Positions 26,271 to 34,686 of a DNA stretch of 64,000 bases are shown here, piece by piece. The stretch comes from DATDIC01 sp963764525 (GTDB taxonomy: Bacteria; Pseudomonadota; Alphaproteobacteria; Acetobacterales; Acetobacteraceae). Position 1 is the first letter of the stretch, and each line of letters begins with the position of its first letter. The position numbers and the translations under genes were made by a program. Where the stretch lies: assembly GCA_963764525.1 (NCBI GenBank), contig CAVXTC010000007.1:186001-250000 (forward strand). Direction: 5' to 3'. The notes under the pieces are model-generated. The model searched no databases. It was not told the DNA's origin and was given only the letters and a program-made list of their open reading frames with translations.

Positions 26271-27091
26271 AGCGCCTCATGCGCCTGCTGGGGACGGAAC
26301 TGCCGGTGGCGCTGATCCTGGCCTTCGCGCTGCTGCCCTGGATCTGGATGATGCTGTCCTCGGTGCGGCCGGATGCCGAGCTGACGCAGTCCCCGATCGC
26401 GCTATGGCCGCACACCCTGACCCTGGCGCACCATATCGAGCTGCTGCGGCGGACCAGTTTCATCCAGAACCTGCGCGACAGCCTGGTGGTGGCGAGCGGA
26501 GCGCTGGCGCTGGGATTGGGCCTGGCGTTGCCGGCGGCCTATGCGTTCTCCCGCTTCCGCTTCCGCGGACGGGCGGCGCTGCGCACGCAGTTCCTGCTGA
26601 TCAACATGTTTCCCGTGGTAATGCTGATCCTGCCGCTGTTCATCCTGATGCGCGATCTCGGACTGTTGGATACGTATATCGCGCTGATTGCCGGCCATGC
26701 GACGTTCACCCTGCCGTTCGCCATCTGGCTGCTGACCAGCTACATCGACGGCATCCCGCCGGAGCTGGATCAGGCGGCGATGACCGATGGCGCGACGCGG
26801 TTGCAGGCGTTGCGCCTGGTGGTGCTGCCGCTGGCGATGCCGGGAGTGATCGCGGTGGGCATCTACCTGTTCATCGCGTCCTGGAACGAATACCTGTTCG
26901 CGCTGATGCTGGCCGGCCGCAACGTGCGGACCGTGACGGTCGCATTGCAGTTGTTCATCGGCGAGAACCAGATCCAATGGGGGCTGCTGATGGCCGGAGG
27001 CACGCTGGTGGCGCTTCCGGCGACCATCCTGTTCCTGTTCGCACAGAAGCGGCTGGTTGGTGGGCTGACCGGAGGGGCGGTGAAGGGGTGA
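26267..27091 (+). CDS. ABC transporter permease, MalG/UgpE type
   Basis: A 274-residue permease with six membrane helices and the coupling loop ELDQAAMTDGATRLQALRLV. It pairs with the preceding permease as a heterodimer in the family model. No ATP-binding subunit follows, so an ATPase (MalK/UgpC type) encoded elsewhere must serve it. Confidence 0.88.
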   Translation: MKRLMRLLGTELPVALILAFALLPWIWMMLSSVRPDAELTQSPIALWPHTLTLAHHIELLRRTSFIQNLRDSLVVASGALALGLGLALPAAYAFSRFRFRGRAALRTQFLLINMFPVVMLILPLFILMRDLGLLDTYIALIAGHATFTLPFAIWLLTSYIDGIPPELDQAAMTDGATRLQALRLVVLPLAMPGVIAVGIYLFIASWNEYLFALMLAGRNVRTVTVALQLFIGENQIQWGLLMAGGTLVALPATILFLFAQKRLVGGLTGGAVKG

Positions 27092-27128
27092 GCTACGCCA
27101 TCGAGGAGACCCAGGGGGAGGATCCCGC

Positions 27129-27803
27129 ATGACCGATACGCCCGCCCGATCCGCCCGCAAGCTGCTGCGTGCCGCCCGCATGGCGACCTTGGCAACCGCC
27201 GCCCAGGGACATCCGTACGCCTCCCTGGTCACCCCGGCGACAGCACCCGACCTTTCGTTGCTTCTGCTGCTTTCGGACCTGGCGGAGCACACAAGGCACC
27301 TCCGGGTTGATCCGCGTTGCGCCGTCCTGGCGGTCGGACCGACCAAGGACGGCAACCCGCAAACCCTCCCGCGCGTCACCATAACCGGCATCGCCGAGCC
27401 GATCGACGAACCAGCCCTGAAGCGCCGCTATCTGGCGGTGCATCCCTACGCCGCGCTGTACGCCGAGTTCGCCGATTTCCACCTCTGGCGCATCCGTCCG
27501 GCCAGCGCACAGTTCGTCGGCGGCTTCGCCCGCGCCGCACGCCTCGGACCCGCGGATCTGATCCCGGACCATGCCGCCGTCGCGGCAATCGCAGATGCGG
27601 AGCACTCGATCATCACCCATTGCAACCACGATCACCCGGATGCGCTCGCACGCATCGCCGGCGAGTCGGGTCAGTGGCGGATGGTCGCGGTGGACGTGGA
27701 CGGTTGCGACCTTGCCTGTGCCGACCGGGTGATCCGCATCCACTGGTCAGGCCCGGCGGCAACTCCCGCAGAAATCCGTCGGGAACTCGTCGCCCAGTCC
27801 TGA
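27129..27803 (+). CDS. HugZ-family protein (PPOX fold plus DUF2470)
   Basis: A 224-residue protein with an N-terminal split-barrel flavin/heme domain (residues about 5-140: LLRAARMATLATAAQGHPYA, ARVTI-type strand TLPRVTITGIAE). A C-terminal DUF2470 domain (about 145-220: ITHCNHDHPDALARI ... GCDLACADRVIRI) follows. The pair is typical of HugZ-like heme-utilisation proteins and their relatives. GGGGGAGG lies upstream. It starts 37 bases after the last permease and may share its transcript, but a functional link is not evident. Confidence 0.8.
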   Translation: MTDTPARSARKLLRAARMATLATAAQGHPYASLVTPATAPDLSLLLLLSDLAEHTRHLRVDPRCAVLAVGPTKDGNPQTLPRVTITGIAEPIDEPALKRRYLAVHPYAALYAEFADFHLWRIRPASAQFVGGFARAARLGPADLIPDHAAVAAIADAEHSIITHCNHDHPDALARIAGESGQWRMVAVDVDGCDLACADRVIRIHWSGPAATPAEIRRELVAQS

Positions 27804-27813
27804 CCCCAACCCG

Positions 27814-29031
27814 CTACGCGTGTACCAGCGGACAACCGCTTTCCGCCGGCGGCATCGTAGCCTCCGCACCGGTCATGGTCGCCACCGGCTTGTAGAAGTC
27901 CCATTTGTAACGAGATTCCGACGCCGGCTTCACCTGCCAAACATACATCGTGTCCTCCACACGGCCGTTCGGCTCGATCTTCACATCGCTGTGGTAGAAA
28001 TCGTTCACCGGCGTTTCATGCATCTTGGCCGCGACCGCATCGCTATCCAGCGTGTTCGCCGCCTTGACCGCCTTCAGCCAGTGCAGCGCGGCGGCGTAGT
28101 TGCCGGCGTGCAGCATACAGGGCGGCGTCCCCATCTTGGCCACATACCGCTTGGTCCATGCACGCGTCTTGTCGGTCAGGTCCCAGTAGAACGAATCCGT
28201 CAGCACCAGCCCCTCACACGTGGGCTGACCCAGCGAATTCACGTCGGTGATAAACATCAGCAGCGTGGCCAGCCGCTGGCCGCCCTTGGCGATCCCGAAT
28301 TCCGCCGCCTGCTTGACACAGTTCTGCAAATCCGTGCCGGCATTCGCCAGCCCGATCACTTTCGCGCCCGACGCCTTGGCCTGGATCAGGTAACTGGAAA
28401 AATCGGTGGTCCCCAGTGGCGCGCGCACGCTGCCCAGGACCTTGCCGCCGGCCTGCTTGACGAAGATTTCCGTGTTGGCCTGCAGTGAATAGCCGAACTG
28501 GTAATCCACCGTGATAAAGAACCACGTATTGCCGCCCGCTTTGGTCAGCATGCCGCCGGTGCCCTTGCCCAGCGCATAGGTATCGTACGAAAAGTGGAAC
28601 CCGTACGGCGAGCACTGCTTGCCGGTGAAATCGGTCGCCGCCGGACTGGTGATCAGGTAGATCACCTTCTTCTCGCGCGATACCTGCTGGATTGCCAGAC
28701 CGGCCGAGGTCGAGGCGCCGTCGGCGAACGCGTTCACACCTTTATCGGCCCATTCGCGGGCGATCGCGCCGGATACGTCAGGCTTGTTCTGGTCGTCGGC
28801 TTGCAGCACCTCGATCGGACGGTCCAGCACCGACCCGCCGAAGTCCTCGATCGCCAGATCCACCGCCACCTTCGAACCCGGGCCGCCGACATCGCGATAA
28901 GGGCCACCCATGTCGCTCAGCAGGCCGATCCGCACCGGCTTCGATGAGCTTTGCGCCCGCAGGATACCGGGCATTGCAAGCGGGGTGGCAGCAAGAGCGC
29001 CGAGTGTCGCACGGCGGGTGATCCTGGTCAT
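27814..29031 (-). CDS. Branched-chain amino acid-type ABC substrate-binding protein
   Basis: A 405-residue type I periplasmic binding protein (LivJ/Urea-Amide type). It starts MTRITRRATLGALAATPLAM (twin-arginine-like signal), then RIGLLSDMGGPYRDVGGPGS, QADDQNKPDVSGAIAREWAD, TDFTGKQCSPYGFHFSYDTY and a conserved late GAEATMPPAESGCPLV tail. GGGAGG precedes the ATG at 29031. No permease or ATPase gene accompanies it, so it is an orphan binding protein here. It converges with the HugZ-like gene. Confidence 0.88.
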   Translation of the reverse strand: MTRITRRATLGALAATPLAMPGILRAQSSSKPVRIGLLSDMGGPYRDVGGPGSKVAVDLAIEDFGGSVLDRPIEVLQADDQNKPDVSGAIAREWADKGVNAFADGASTSAGLAIQQVSREKKVIYLITSPAATDFTGKQCSPYGFHFSYDTYALGKGTGGMLTKAGGNTWFFITVDYQFGYSLQANTEIFVKQAGGKVLGSVRAPLGTTDFSSYLIQAKASGAKVIGLANAGTDLQNCVKQAAEFGIAKGGQRLATLLMFITDVNSLGQPTCEGLVLTDSFYWDLTDKTRAWTKRYVAKMGTPPCMLHAGNYAAALHWLKAVKAANTLDSDAVAAKMHETPVNDFYHSDVKIEPNGRVEDTMYVWQVKPASESRYKWDFYKPVATMTGAEATMPPAESGCPLVHA

Positions 29032-29152
29032 ATCGCCTCCCTTGGCCTTTATTGAGCGTTGTCGTTGCGCTTCCCGCGCCGGCGCAGTCTGCCCGGTTCG
29101 CCCGCACTCGGAAAGCCGCCCTGGGAAAGCCGTCCGCCGCGACTTGAACCCC

Positions 29153-29266
29153 ATGCCGCACATGCCCGGAAAGACCGCCCAGTTGGAACTGCTGAAGCAG
29201 GAAGGCGCGCGGATCATGTTCGGCAATCCCGGTACCGCGGAACTGCCGCTGACGGAACGGCCCGAC
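29153..29266 (+). pseudogene. N-terminal fragment of a thiamine diphosphate enzyme
   Basis: The translation PHMPGKTAQLELLKQEGARI followed by MFGNPGTAELPLTE matches the start of ThDP enzymes of the benzoylformate decarboxylase/acetolactate synthase group, including the glutamate-containing PyrPP start region. Homology stops after about 38 residues and the frame degenerates. It is a stump beside the flagellar cluster border. Confidence 0.6.
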
Positions 29267-29321
29267 GCTGATCGACGCAGAGGTGGACTGCTGCCGGAAG
29301 CCGGCGTCACCGATAGCGCCA

Positions 29322-30050
29322 TCAGTTGGCGACCGACACGATGGATCCGAAGTTGACCGGCAGCGCCCCCAGTTCAAGTTGCTCGCCACTGCTCGTGCTC
29401 TGCTCGCCGGTCGCGGTGCCGCTCACGGTGAACGGAACGGCGGCGGTGGTGCCATCCGAATTGGCACCGACCACCGCGATGTTGTAGGCGCCGTCGGGAA
29501 CCGAGTTGCCCGCATTGTCGGTGCCGTCCCAGCTCCAGGTATTCTGCCCAGCGGTGGCGTTCAGCGTGACACCGCGCACAGCCTGCCCGTTTGCGTTGCT
29601 GATCGCGATTGCCACCGGCTCGGCGGCCGGCGCGGTGAACTGCACGCTGCCGGAGCCGTTCTGCAGCGGAATCTGGTTCGACGTGACGGTGACCTGCTTC
29701 CCGGTCATCGCCGACGCCTGCATCACCTCGCCGGCCTGAGTGAGCTGGATCAGTTGGGTCAGGCTGCTGTTGGTGTTGATCTGCTGCTCCACGCCGGAGA
29801 ACTGCACCAGTTCGCTGGTGAACTGGTTGGTGTCGAGCGGACTGGTTGGGTCCTGGTTCTGCAACTGCGTCATCAGCATGCCGAGGAAATCGGAAAAATT
29901 TCCGGACAGCGCGGACAGCGCATTCTGTCCGGTGGTCGCGGCGGTCCCGGCCGCCGACGCTGCGCCGGTTGCGGCGGTACTCGACGCCGGGGCGGCGGTT
30001 GCGGCAGCGAGGGCGTTGCTTTGCTGGGCGGCGACGGAGGCCAAGCTCAT
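29322..30050 (-). CDS. flgD: Flagellar hook capping protein
   Basis: A 242-residue FlgD, the scaffold that caps the growing hook. Typical signatures are FLGMLMTQLQNQDPTSPLDT, NQFTSELVQFSGVEQQINTN and a C-terminal Ig-like region with TWSWDGTDNAGNSVPDGAYN. The start at 30050 (MSLASVAAQQSNALAA) is used because the ORF extension upstream encodes unrelated arginine-rich sequence and overlaps fliK. It lies 17 bases downstream of fliK and is presumably co-transcribed from the sigma-54-type site at 31257-31272. Confidence 0.93.
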   Translation of the reverse strand: MSLASVAAQQSNALAAATAAPASSTAATGAASAAGTAATTGQNALSALSGNFSDFLGMLMTQLQNQDPTSPLDTNQFTSELVQFSGVEQQINTNSSLTQLIQLTQAGEVMQASAMTGKQVTVTSNQIPLQNGSGSVQFTAPAAEPVAIAISNANGQAVRGVTLNATAGQNTWSWDGTDNAGNSVPDGAYNIAVVGANSDGTTAAVPFTVSGTATGEQSTSSGEQLELGALPVNFGSIVSVAN

Positions 30051-30067
30051 GGTCTGGTTTCCTTGCG

Positions 30068-31228
30068 TCAGGCGGTGATGTCGAGGCCGGCGCGCAACCA
30101 AAGCGGGCCGGGACCGGAACCGAACGGTTCGTCCGGGTCGGTCGCTTGTTGTCGTGCAAGCGGCTGCCCCTCTGTGCGTTGCCGGTGGCCGCTGTCGGTG
30201 CCGCCGCGCTGATCCGGCGTATCGAGCTGAAGGACAAGGTGGCGCCCGTCCGAGGGGACGCCCGCCTGGTCCAGCGCCTGCTGCAATTGCGGCTGGTCGC
30301 GCAGCAGCAAAGCAAGCGTCTCCGGCCGTTGCACGCTGATCTCCACCCGGGCCGGCGCGTCGGGCGGACGTTCAAGGCGAATCTGCACTGCTCCGAGTTC
30401 GGGCGGATCGAGGCGGATCGTCAGGTGCTGCGCGCCGGCCGGGGATTTCGCCACTGATACCAGGACCGGCGCCACTTGCTCCGCGGCCGCACGTACGGGA
30501 GCCGCCGGGCTGCGCGCCTCCCGCGGGGCGCTGGACGAGGTGCTCGGCGCAGTGCTGATCGCCATTGCAAGCGGGTCCGGCGCGGTCGGCGGGACGGCCG
30601 CAACTGGCATTGCGGATGCCGGCGCCGGAACCGTGCCGTTCAACAGCGGCGGCCCGGTGGTTGCTGATGGCATCGTTGCAGATGGCGTCGTTGCAGATGG
30701 CGTCGTTGCAGATGGCCCTATCGTTTGGGCGCTGCCGGGAACGACAGAACTGGCGTCGCCGGGCCTGATGGCGCCGATGCGGGCCGCGGTGTCGCTTCTG
30801 GCCGGCGCGGTATCGCGCGGCGCGCTTTCAGGCGGACTCGCAACCAACGGAGCAACCGCCGAAGCATCGACCGCAGGAGGTGGCGAGGGCGGCACATCCG
30901 AACGCGATGGAGCCCGCCCGTTCCGAGGTCGGCCGGAAATGACGGCATTCTGGTTTGCCGCTCGGGGCGATTGCGTTCCGGACCGGCCTGCACGACGTGT
31001 TCCCGGATCGGCGGTCGCGTGCGCAACTGGGGTGGACTTCGGGGCATTGCCGGCCGACGGCGGGGACGAACAGTTTGACGGCAGTCCGACGGTTGCCAGC
31101 GTCGTCATCAACTGACCGAACAGGTTCGCCGCGGGCGTGGCAACCGTTATCGCCGCGGCGGTGGCTGGAGCCGGAAGTTGCGTTGCGGGTTCAGCCGCGG
31201 ATAGCGGATTGGCAACCAGTGCGGCCAT
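30068..31228 (-). CDS. fliK: Flagellar hook-length control protein
   Basis: A 386-residue protein: long Ala/Pro/Thr/Ser-rich disordered N-terminal part and a conserved C-terminal domain (residues about 280-345) with QHLTIRLDPPELGAVQIRLE, VEISVQRPETLALLLRDQPQ and LQQALDQAGV, typical of FliK, which acts as the molecular ruler and export-specificity switch. A 15-base tandem repeat at about 30667-30717 encodes the SATTP units. GAGGAGAG lies before the ATG. Confidence 0.9.
   Translation of the reverse strand: MAALVANPLSAAEPATQLPAPATAAAITVATPAANLFGQLMTTLATVGLPSNCSSPPSAGNAPKSTPVAHATADPGTRRAGRSGTQSPRAANQNAVISGRPRNGRAPSRSDVPPSPPPAVDASAVAPLVASPPESAPRDTAPARSDTAARIGAIRPGDASSVVPGSAQTIGPSATTPSATTPSATMPSATTGPPLLNGTVPAPASAMPVAAVPPTAPDPLAMAISTAPSTSSSAPREARSPAAPVRAAAEQVAPVLVSVAKSPAGAQHLTIRLDPPELGAVQIRLERPPDAPARVEISVQRPETLALLLRDQPQLQQALDQAGVPSDGRHLVLQLDTPDQRGGTDSGHRQRTEGQPLARQQATDPDEPFGSGPGPLWLRAGLDITA
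30667..30717. repeat. 15-base tandem repeat inside fliK
   Basis: GATGGCGTCGTTGCA (first copy with A for G) is repeated three times plus a partial unit, read on the plus strand. In the fliK frame it codes for repeated Ser-Ala-Thr-Thr-Pro-like units. Copy number could vary by slippage without breaking the frame. Confidence 0.8.
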
Positions 31229-31256
31229 GCGGCGTCTCTCCTCGGCTGCCGCCGAC

Positions 31257-31272
31257 GCAAGTCTCCTGCCAA
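31257..31272 (-). promoter_or_regulatory. Sigma-54-type promoter for fliK-flgD
   Basis: The minus strand reads TTGGCAGGAGACTTGC: -24 GG and -12 GC separated by exactly 10 bases, with only one change from TTGGCAC-N5-TTGC. It lies 28 bases upstream of the fliK ATG, leaving a short leader with a good ribosome site. Sigma-54 control of hook-stage genes is known in other alphaproteobacteria. Confidence 0.7.
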
Positions 31273-31350
31273 CGTGAAGCCAAGCATCGGCGGGCGCGGC
31301 AAAACAGCGTCATTCCCGCCCGTCCACCGTCATTCCAGTCGTCACCGTCG

Positions 31351-31368
31351 TTCCCGCGAAAGCGGGAA
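31351..31368. repeat. REP-like palindrome, family B
   Basis: TTCCCGC-GAAA-GCGGGAA, followed by TCCA, the very common CATTCCCGCGAAAGCGGGAA type of repeat. A second copy lies at 51106-51126. Confidence 0.8.
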
Positions 31369-31771
31369 TCCACGGCAGCCCCGCCTCCGCAATCGACCTC
31401 GCTTGGCGGCAAACGGACACGCTTGGGTGGGAATGACGGAACACCTCCGCAACTTTCTATCGGCGGCATAACTCGGCAGCAAATGCCGGGCCGCTCATGC
31501 CGGGTCCGGCAGAAGTGCGCCCCTGCGACCAGTTCATCCTGGATCCGCAGTTAGCGAGTGGATGTGCTGGCCGGATCGGTGGATTTGACCGCCCGGCGCA
31601 ATGAGCGGCAGGCGCGGAGGCAGCACGGAGCAAATCAAGCGCGTCGATACCTGTTGGCCAGTATGGAAGAATTCGGTTCGTCGCCGTGCCGGTTGATCTG
31701 CTGTTTGGCGGGACTCATACCGGCTTGCTTGCTGCTTTATCGCACCGAAGCCGACGGCCCCCACAGTCGCA

Positions 31772-31787
31772 TGGCACGCTTCGTGCA
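31772..31787 (+). promoter_or_regulatory. Sigma-54-type promoter for flgE-flgK-flgL
   Basis: TGGCACGCTTCGTGCA matches TGGCACG-N4-TTGCA with one change and the exact 10-base GG-to-GC spacing. It ends 33 bases before the flgE ATG. The predicted transcript start is near 31797, just ahead of the GGAGATCG ribosome site. Confidence 0.8.
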
Positions 31788-31820
31788 AATCCCCCGCAAC
31801 CATCGCCCCTGGAGATCGGT

Positions 31821-33128
31821 ATGTCGTTGTTCGGCGCCCTTACCACCGCGGTCAGCGGACTGTCCGCGCAATCCACCGCGTTCGGCAACATCAGCGACAA
31901 CGTCGCCAACAGCCAAACGGTCGGTTTCAAGGCGGTGAACACCGACTTCATCGACTATCTCACCACCAGCACGAGCCAGCAGAACGAGCCGGGCGCCGTT
32001 ACCACAATGCCCGACTACACCAATGATGAGCAAGGCACGATCACCCAGAGCGCCAGCAATCCGCTGGCCCTGGCGATCGGCGGGCAGGGCTTCTTCGCCG
32101 TTTCCGAGCAGAACGGCGTGGTATCGGGCACCACCAATCCGACCTTCAGCCCGCAATCCTATTTCACCCGCGCCGGCGATTTCCAGATGGACAAGAACGG
32201 ATATCTGGTCAACAGCGCCGGCGGATACTTGCAGGGCTGGTCGGTCGATCCGAGCACCGGCGTCGCCAACCAGTCGCAGCTATCGACAATCCAGATCACC
32301 CAAAACCAGTTCAACCCGGTACCGACCTCGACGGTGAACCTTTCGGCCAATCTGCCGACCACGGCGGCCGCGGGCACGCCCGTGTCATCGCAGGTGGACG
32401 TCTATGATTCGCTCGGCAATCAGCACGCCATAACGCTGAGCTGGGCGCAGAATTCGGCCAACGACTGGACGGTGACGGCGTCCTCGCCCGACAACAGCCC
32501 CAACACGACGATCGGCACCGCGGACGTGCAGTTCGGTGCCGACGGCGCCCCCGCCGGCACGATTGGCACCTTCGGCGCCACCACGGGCGGCATCACCGCA
32601 TCCGCCACCACCGCCAGCGGGCCGGCGACGCTGACGCTGGGCGCCGATTTCGGTAACGGTGCACAAAGCATCGCGCTGAACCTGGGCAATTTTGGCCAGG
32701 CGAATGGGGTCACCCAGTTCGCCGCCAGCAGTTACAGCCTGCGCGGCCTCAGTCAGAACGGCGTTGCACCGGGCGCCTTCACCGGCATCACCATGACGGC
32801 AAGCGGCGACGTGGTGGCCAACTACAACAACGGGCAGTCGCAGACCATCGCGCAGGTGCCGGTCATCACCTTCGCCGATGCCGACGCGCTGCAGCGGCAG
32901 AACGGCCAGGCCTTCACCGCAACCTCCATGTCCGGCGACGCCATCGCCCAGGCCGCCAATACCAACGGCGCCGGCGACCTGGTCACCGGATCGGTCGAAA
33001 GCTCGAACGTCGATATCGCCACCGAGTTCAGCAAGCTGATCGTCGCCCAGCAGGCATACAGTGCCAACGCCAAGATGGTCACCACGGCCGACACCATGCT
33101 GCAGGTCACCATCAACATGAAGACGTGA
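31821..33128 (+). CDS. flgE: Flagellar hook protein
   Basis: A 435-residue hook protein. The N-terminal FlgE/F/G rod-hook motif (MSLFGALTTAVSGLSAQSTA, NISDNVANSQTVGFK), a central variable domain and the C-terminal coiled region SNVDIATEFSKLIVAQQAYS NAKMVTTADTMLQ are all present. It forms the extracellular hook after export by the flagellar secretion system. GGAG 10 bases upstream supports the start. First gene of an operon with flgK (25-base gap) and flgL. Confidence 0.94.
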   Translation: MSLFGALTTAVSGLSAQSTAFGNISDNVANSQTVGFKAVNTDFIDYLTTSTSQQNEPGAVTTMPDYTNDEQGTITQSASNPLALAIGGQGFFAVSEQNGVVSGTTNPTFSPQSYFTRAGDFQMDKNGYLVNSAGGYLQGWSVDPSTGVANQSQLSTIQITQNQFNPVPTSTVNLSANLPTTAAAGTPVSSQVDVYDSLGNQHAITLSWAQNSANDWTVTASSPDNSPNTTIGTADVQFGADGAPAGTIGTFGATTGGITASATTASGPATLTLGADFGNGAQSIALNLGNFGQANGVTQFAASSYSLRGLSQNGVAPGAFTGITMTASGDVVANYNNGQSQTIAQVPVITFADADALQRQNGQAFTATSMSGDAIAQAANTNGAGDLVTGSVESSNVDIATEFSKLIVAQQAYSANAKMVTTADTMLQVTINMKT

Positions 33129-33153
33129 TGCAACGGGCTTCGGGATCGGCGCG

Positions 33154-34686
33154 ATGAACCTGGATGCCGCACTATCGATCGCCGGCAGCGGTCTGGCCAA
33201 TGTCAATGCTCAGCTTGCGCTGGTGTCGCACAACGTTGCCAATGCCAGCACTGCCGGTTACGCCGTCGAAACCGGCAACCAGCAAGAGCTGACCGTCGGC
33301 GGCCTCGGCATGGGCGTTGTGACCGGGCCGGCAACGCGCAGCATCGACGCCGAACTGCAGACCAATCTGCTGGGACAGAACGCCACGGTCGCGGGCTTGC
33401 AGACCACCCAGACCGCGCTCGCCGCGATCGACGCGGCGAACGGAACGCCCGGCCAGGGCGGCGATCTCGGCAGTCTGCTGGGAAACCTGCAAAACCAGTT
33501 CTCAGCTCTGCTGAACAGCCCGGACAACCCGACCCAGCAAAGCCAGGTGGTCGCCACGGCATCAACCCTGGCGCAGGGCATCAACACGCTCAGCAACACC
33601 TATACCGCGCAGCGCCAGTCAGCCGAGAACAACATCGTCAACCAGATCGGCACGATCAACACCACGCTTGGCACGATCGGCTCCCTGTCCGATCAGATTG
33701 TCGCCGCCAAAGCCGCCGGCCAGAGCACCGCCGATCTCGAAAACCAGCGCGACGCTCAGGTTAATTCGCTGTCGCAGATCCTAAGCGTGAACGTGCTGGA
33801 GCAGCCGAGCGGCGATCTGCTGATCACCACCGGCTCCGGAACCGAGCTGCCGATCCACGGGGCTGCGAACCCGCTGACCACCAGCGGCGCCAACATGCTG
33901 CCAGGCACGTATTATCCCGGCGGCGGGGTCCCGGCGATCACGTTGGGCGGCGTCGATGTCACCGACCAGCTACAGGGCGGCACGCTCGGCGCCAGCATCG
34001 CGCTGCGCGACACGACGCTGCCGACCTATCAATCGGAGCTGGACGAGTTCTCGCAAAACCTCGCCGGCCGGTTTGCCGCGCAAGGGCTGTCGCTGTTTAC
34101 CGACGCATCCGGCAACGTGCCGGCCGGGGGCGGAGCGCCGGCGCAATCCGGCTATGTCGGGTTCGCCGCGGAAATTCAGGTAAACCCGGCGGTACAGAAC
34201 GATCCTGCACTCGTGCGCGACGGCACCACCGCCATTGCCGGCAGCGCGACCGGCGCCAGCGCGTTCACGCCGAACCCGTCCGGTGGGCCGGCCGGATTCA
34301 GCACGCTGATCACGCGGGTCCTGGACTACACATTCGGCGCCGACGCGCAGACTGGCGTCGCACAGCCGGCGTCCAACACCGCCGGCCTCGGCGCGATCGG
34401 CACGCTGACGGCGCCATACCAATCCCCCGCCACGCTTGGCGACAACGCCGCGGCGCTGGTCGGCGCGGAATCGTCGGACAGCGCGAGCGTGACCAGCCAG
34501 CTCGACATCGCGCAGACGCTGCAAACCACGCTGCAGACCAAGCTGACAAACGAAACCGGCGTCAACATGGACACCGAGATGTCCGACATGATCGCCCTGC
34601 AGAACGCCTATGGCGCCAACGCCAAGGTGATGGCCGCCGTGCAGGCAATGTTCAACCAGCTTCTCGCCACGGTAACAGTGCCATGA
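33154..34686 (+). CDS. flgK: Hook-filament junction protein 1
   Basis: A 510-residue FlgK: N-terminal SIAGSGLANVNAQLALVSHN and NVANASTAGYA, a long middle, and C-terminal GVNMDTEMSDMIALQNAYGA NAKVMAAVQAMFNQLL. It joins hook and filament. The frame is intact and its last codons overlap the start of flgL (ATGA). Confidence 0.92.
   Translation: MNLDAALSIAGSGLANVNAQLALVSHNVANASTAGYAVETGNQQELTVGGLGMGVVTGPATRSIDAELQTNLLGQNATVAGLQTTQTALAAIDAANGTPGQGGDLGSLLGNLQNQFSALLNSPDNPTQQSQVVATASTLAQGINTLSNTYTAQRQSAENNIVNQIGTINTTLGTIGSLSDQIVAAKAAGQSTADLENQRDAQVNSLSQILSVNVLEQPSGDLLITTGSGTELPIHGAANPLTTSGANMLPGTYYPGGGVPAITLGGVDVTDQLQGGTLGASIALRDTTLPTYQSELDEFSQNLAGRFAAQGLSLFTDASGNVPAGGGAPAQSGYVGFAAEIQVNPAVQNDPALVRDGTTAIAGSATGASAFTPNPSGGPAGFSTLITRVLDYTFGADAQTGVAQPASNTAGLGAIGTLTAPYQSPATLGDNAAALVGAESSDSASVTSQLDIAQTLQTTLQTKLTNETGVNMDTEMSDMIALQNAYGANAKVMAAVQAMFNQLLATVTVP

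Larger units (their letters stand above)
31229..31820. other. Divergent flagellar intergenic region (592 bases)
   Basis: It separates fliK and flgE. It contains a sigma-54-type site at each end (31257-31272 minus, 31772-31787 plus) and a REP-like palindrome at 31351-31368 in the middle. An enhancer-binding protein would be expected to act here, but no obvious symmetrical enhancer site was found. No convincing gene is present. Confidence 0.6.
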
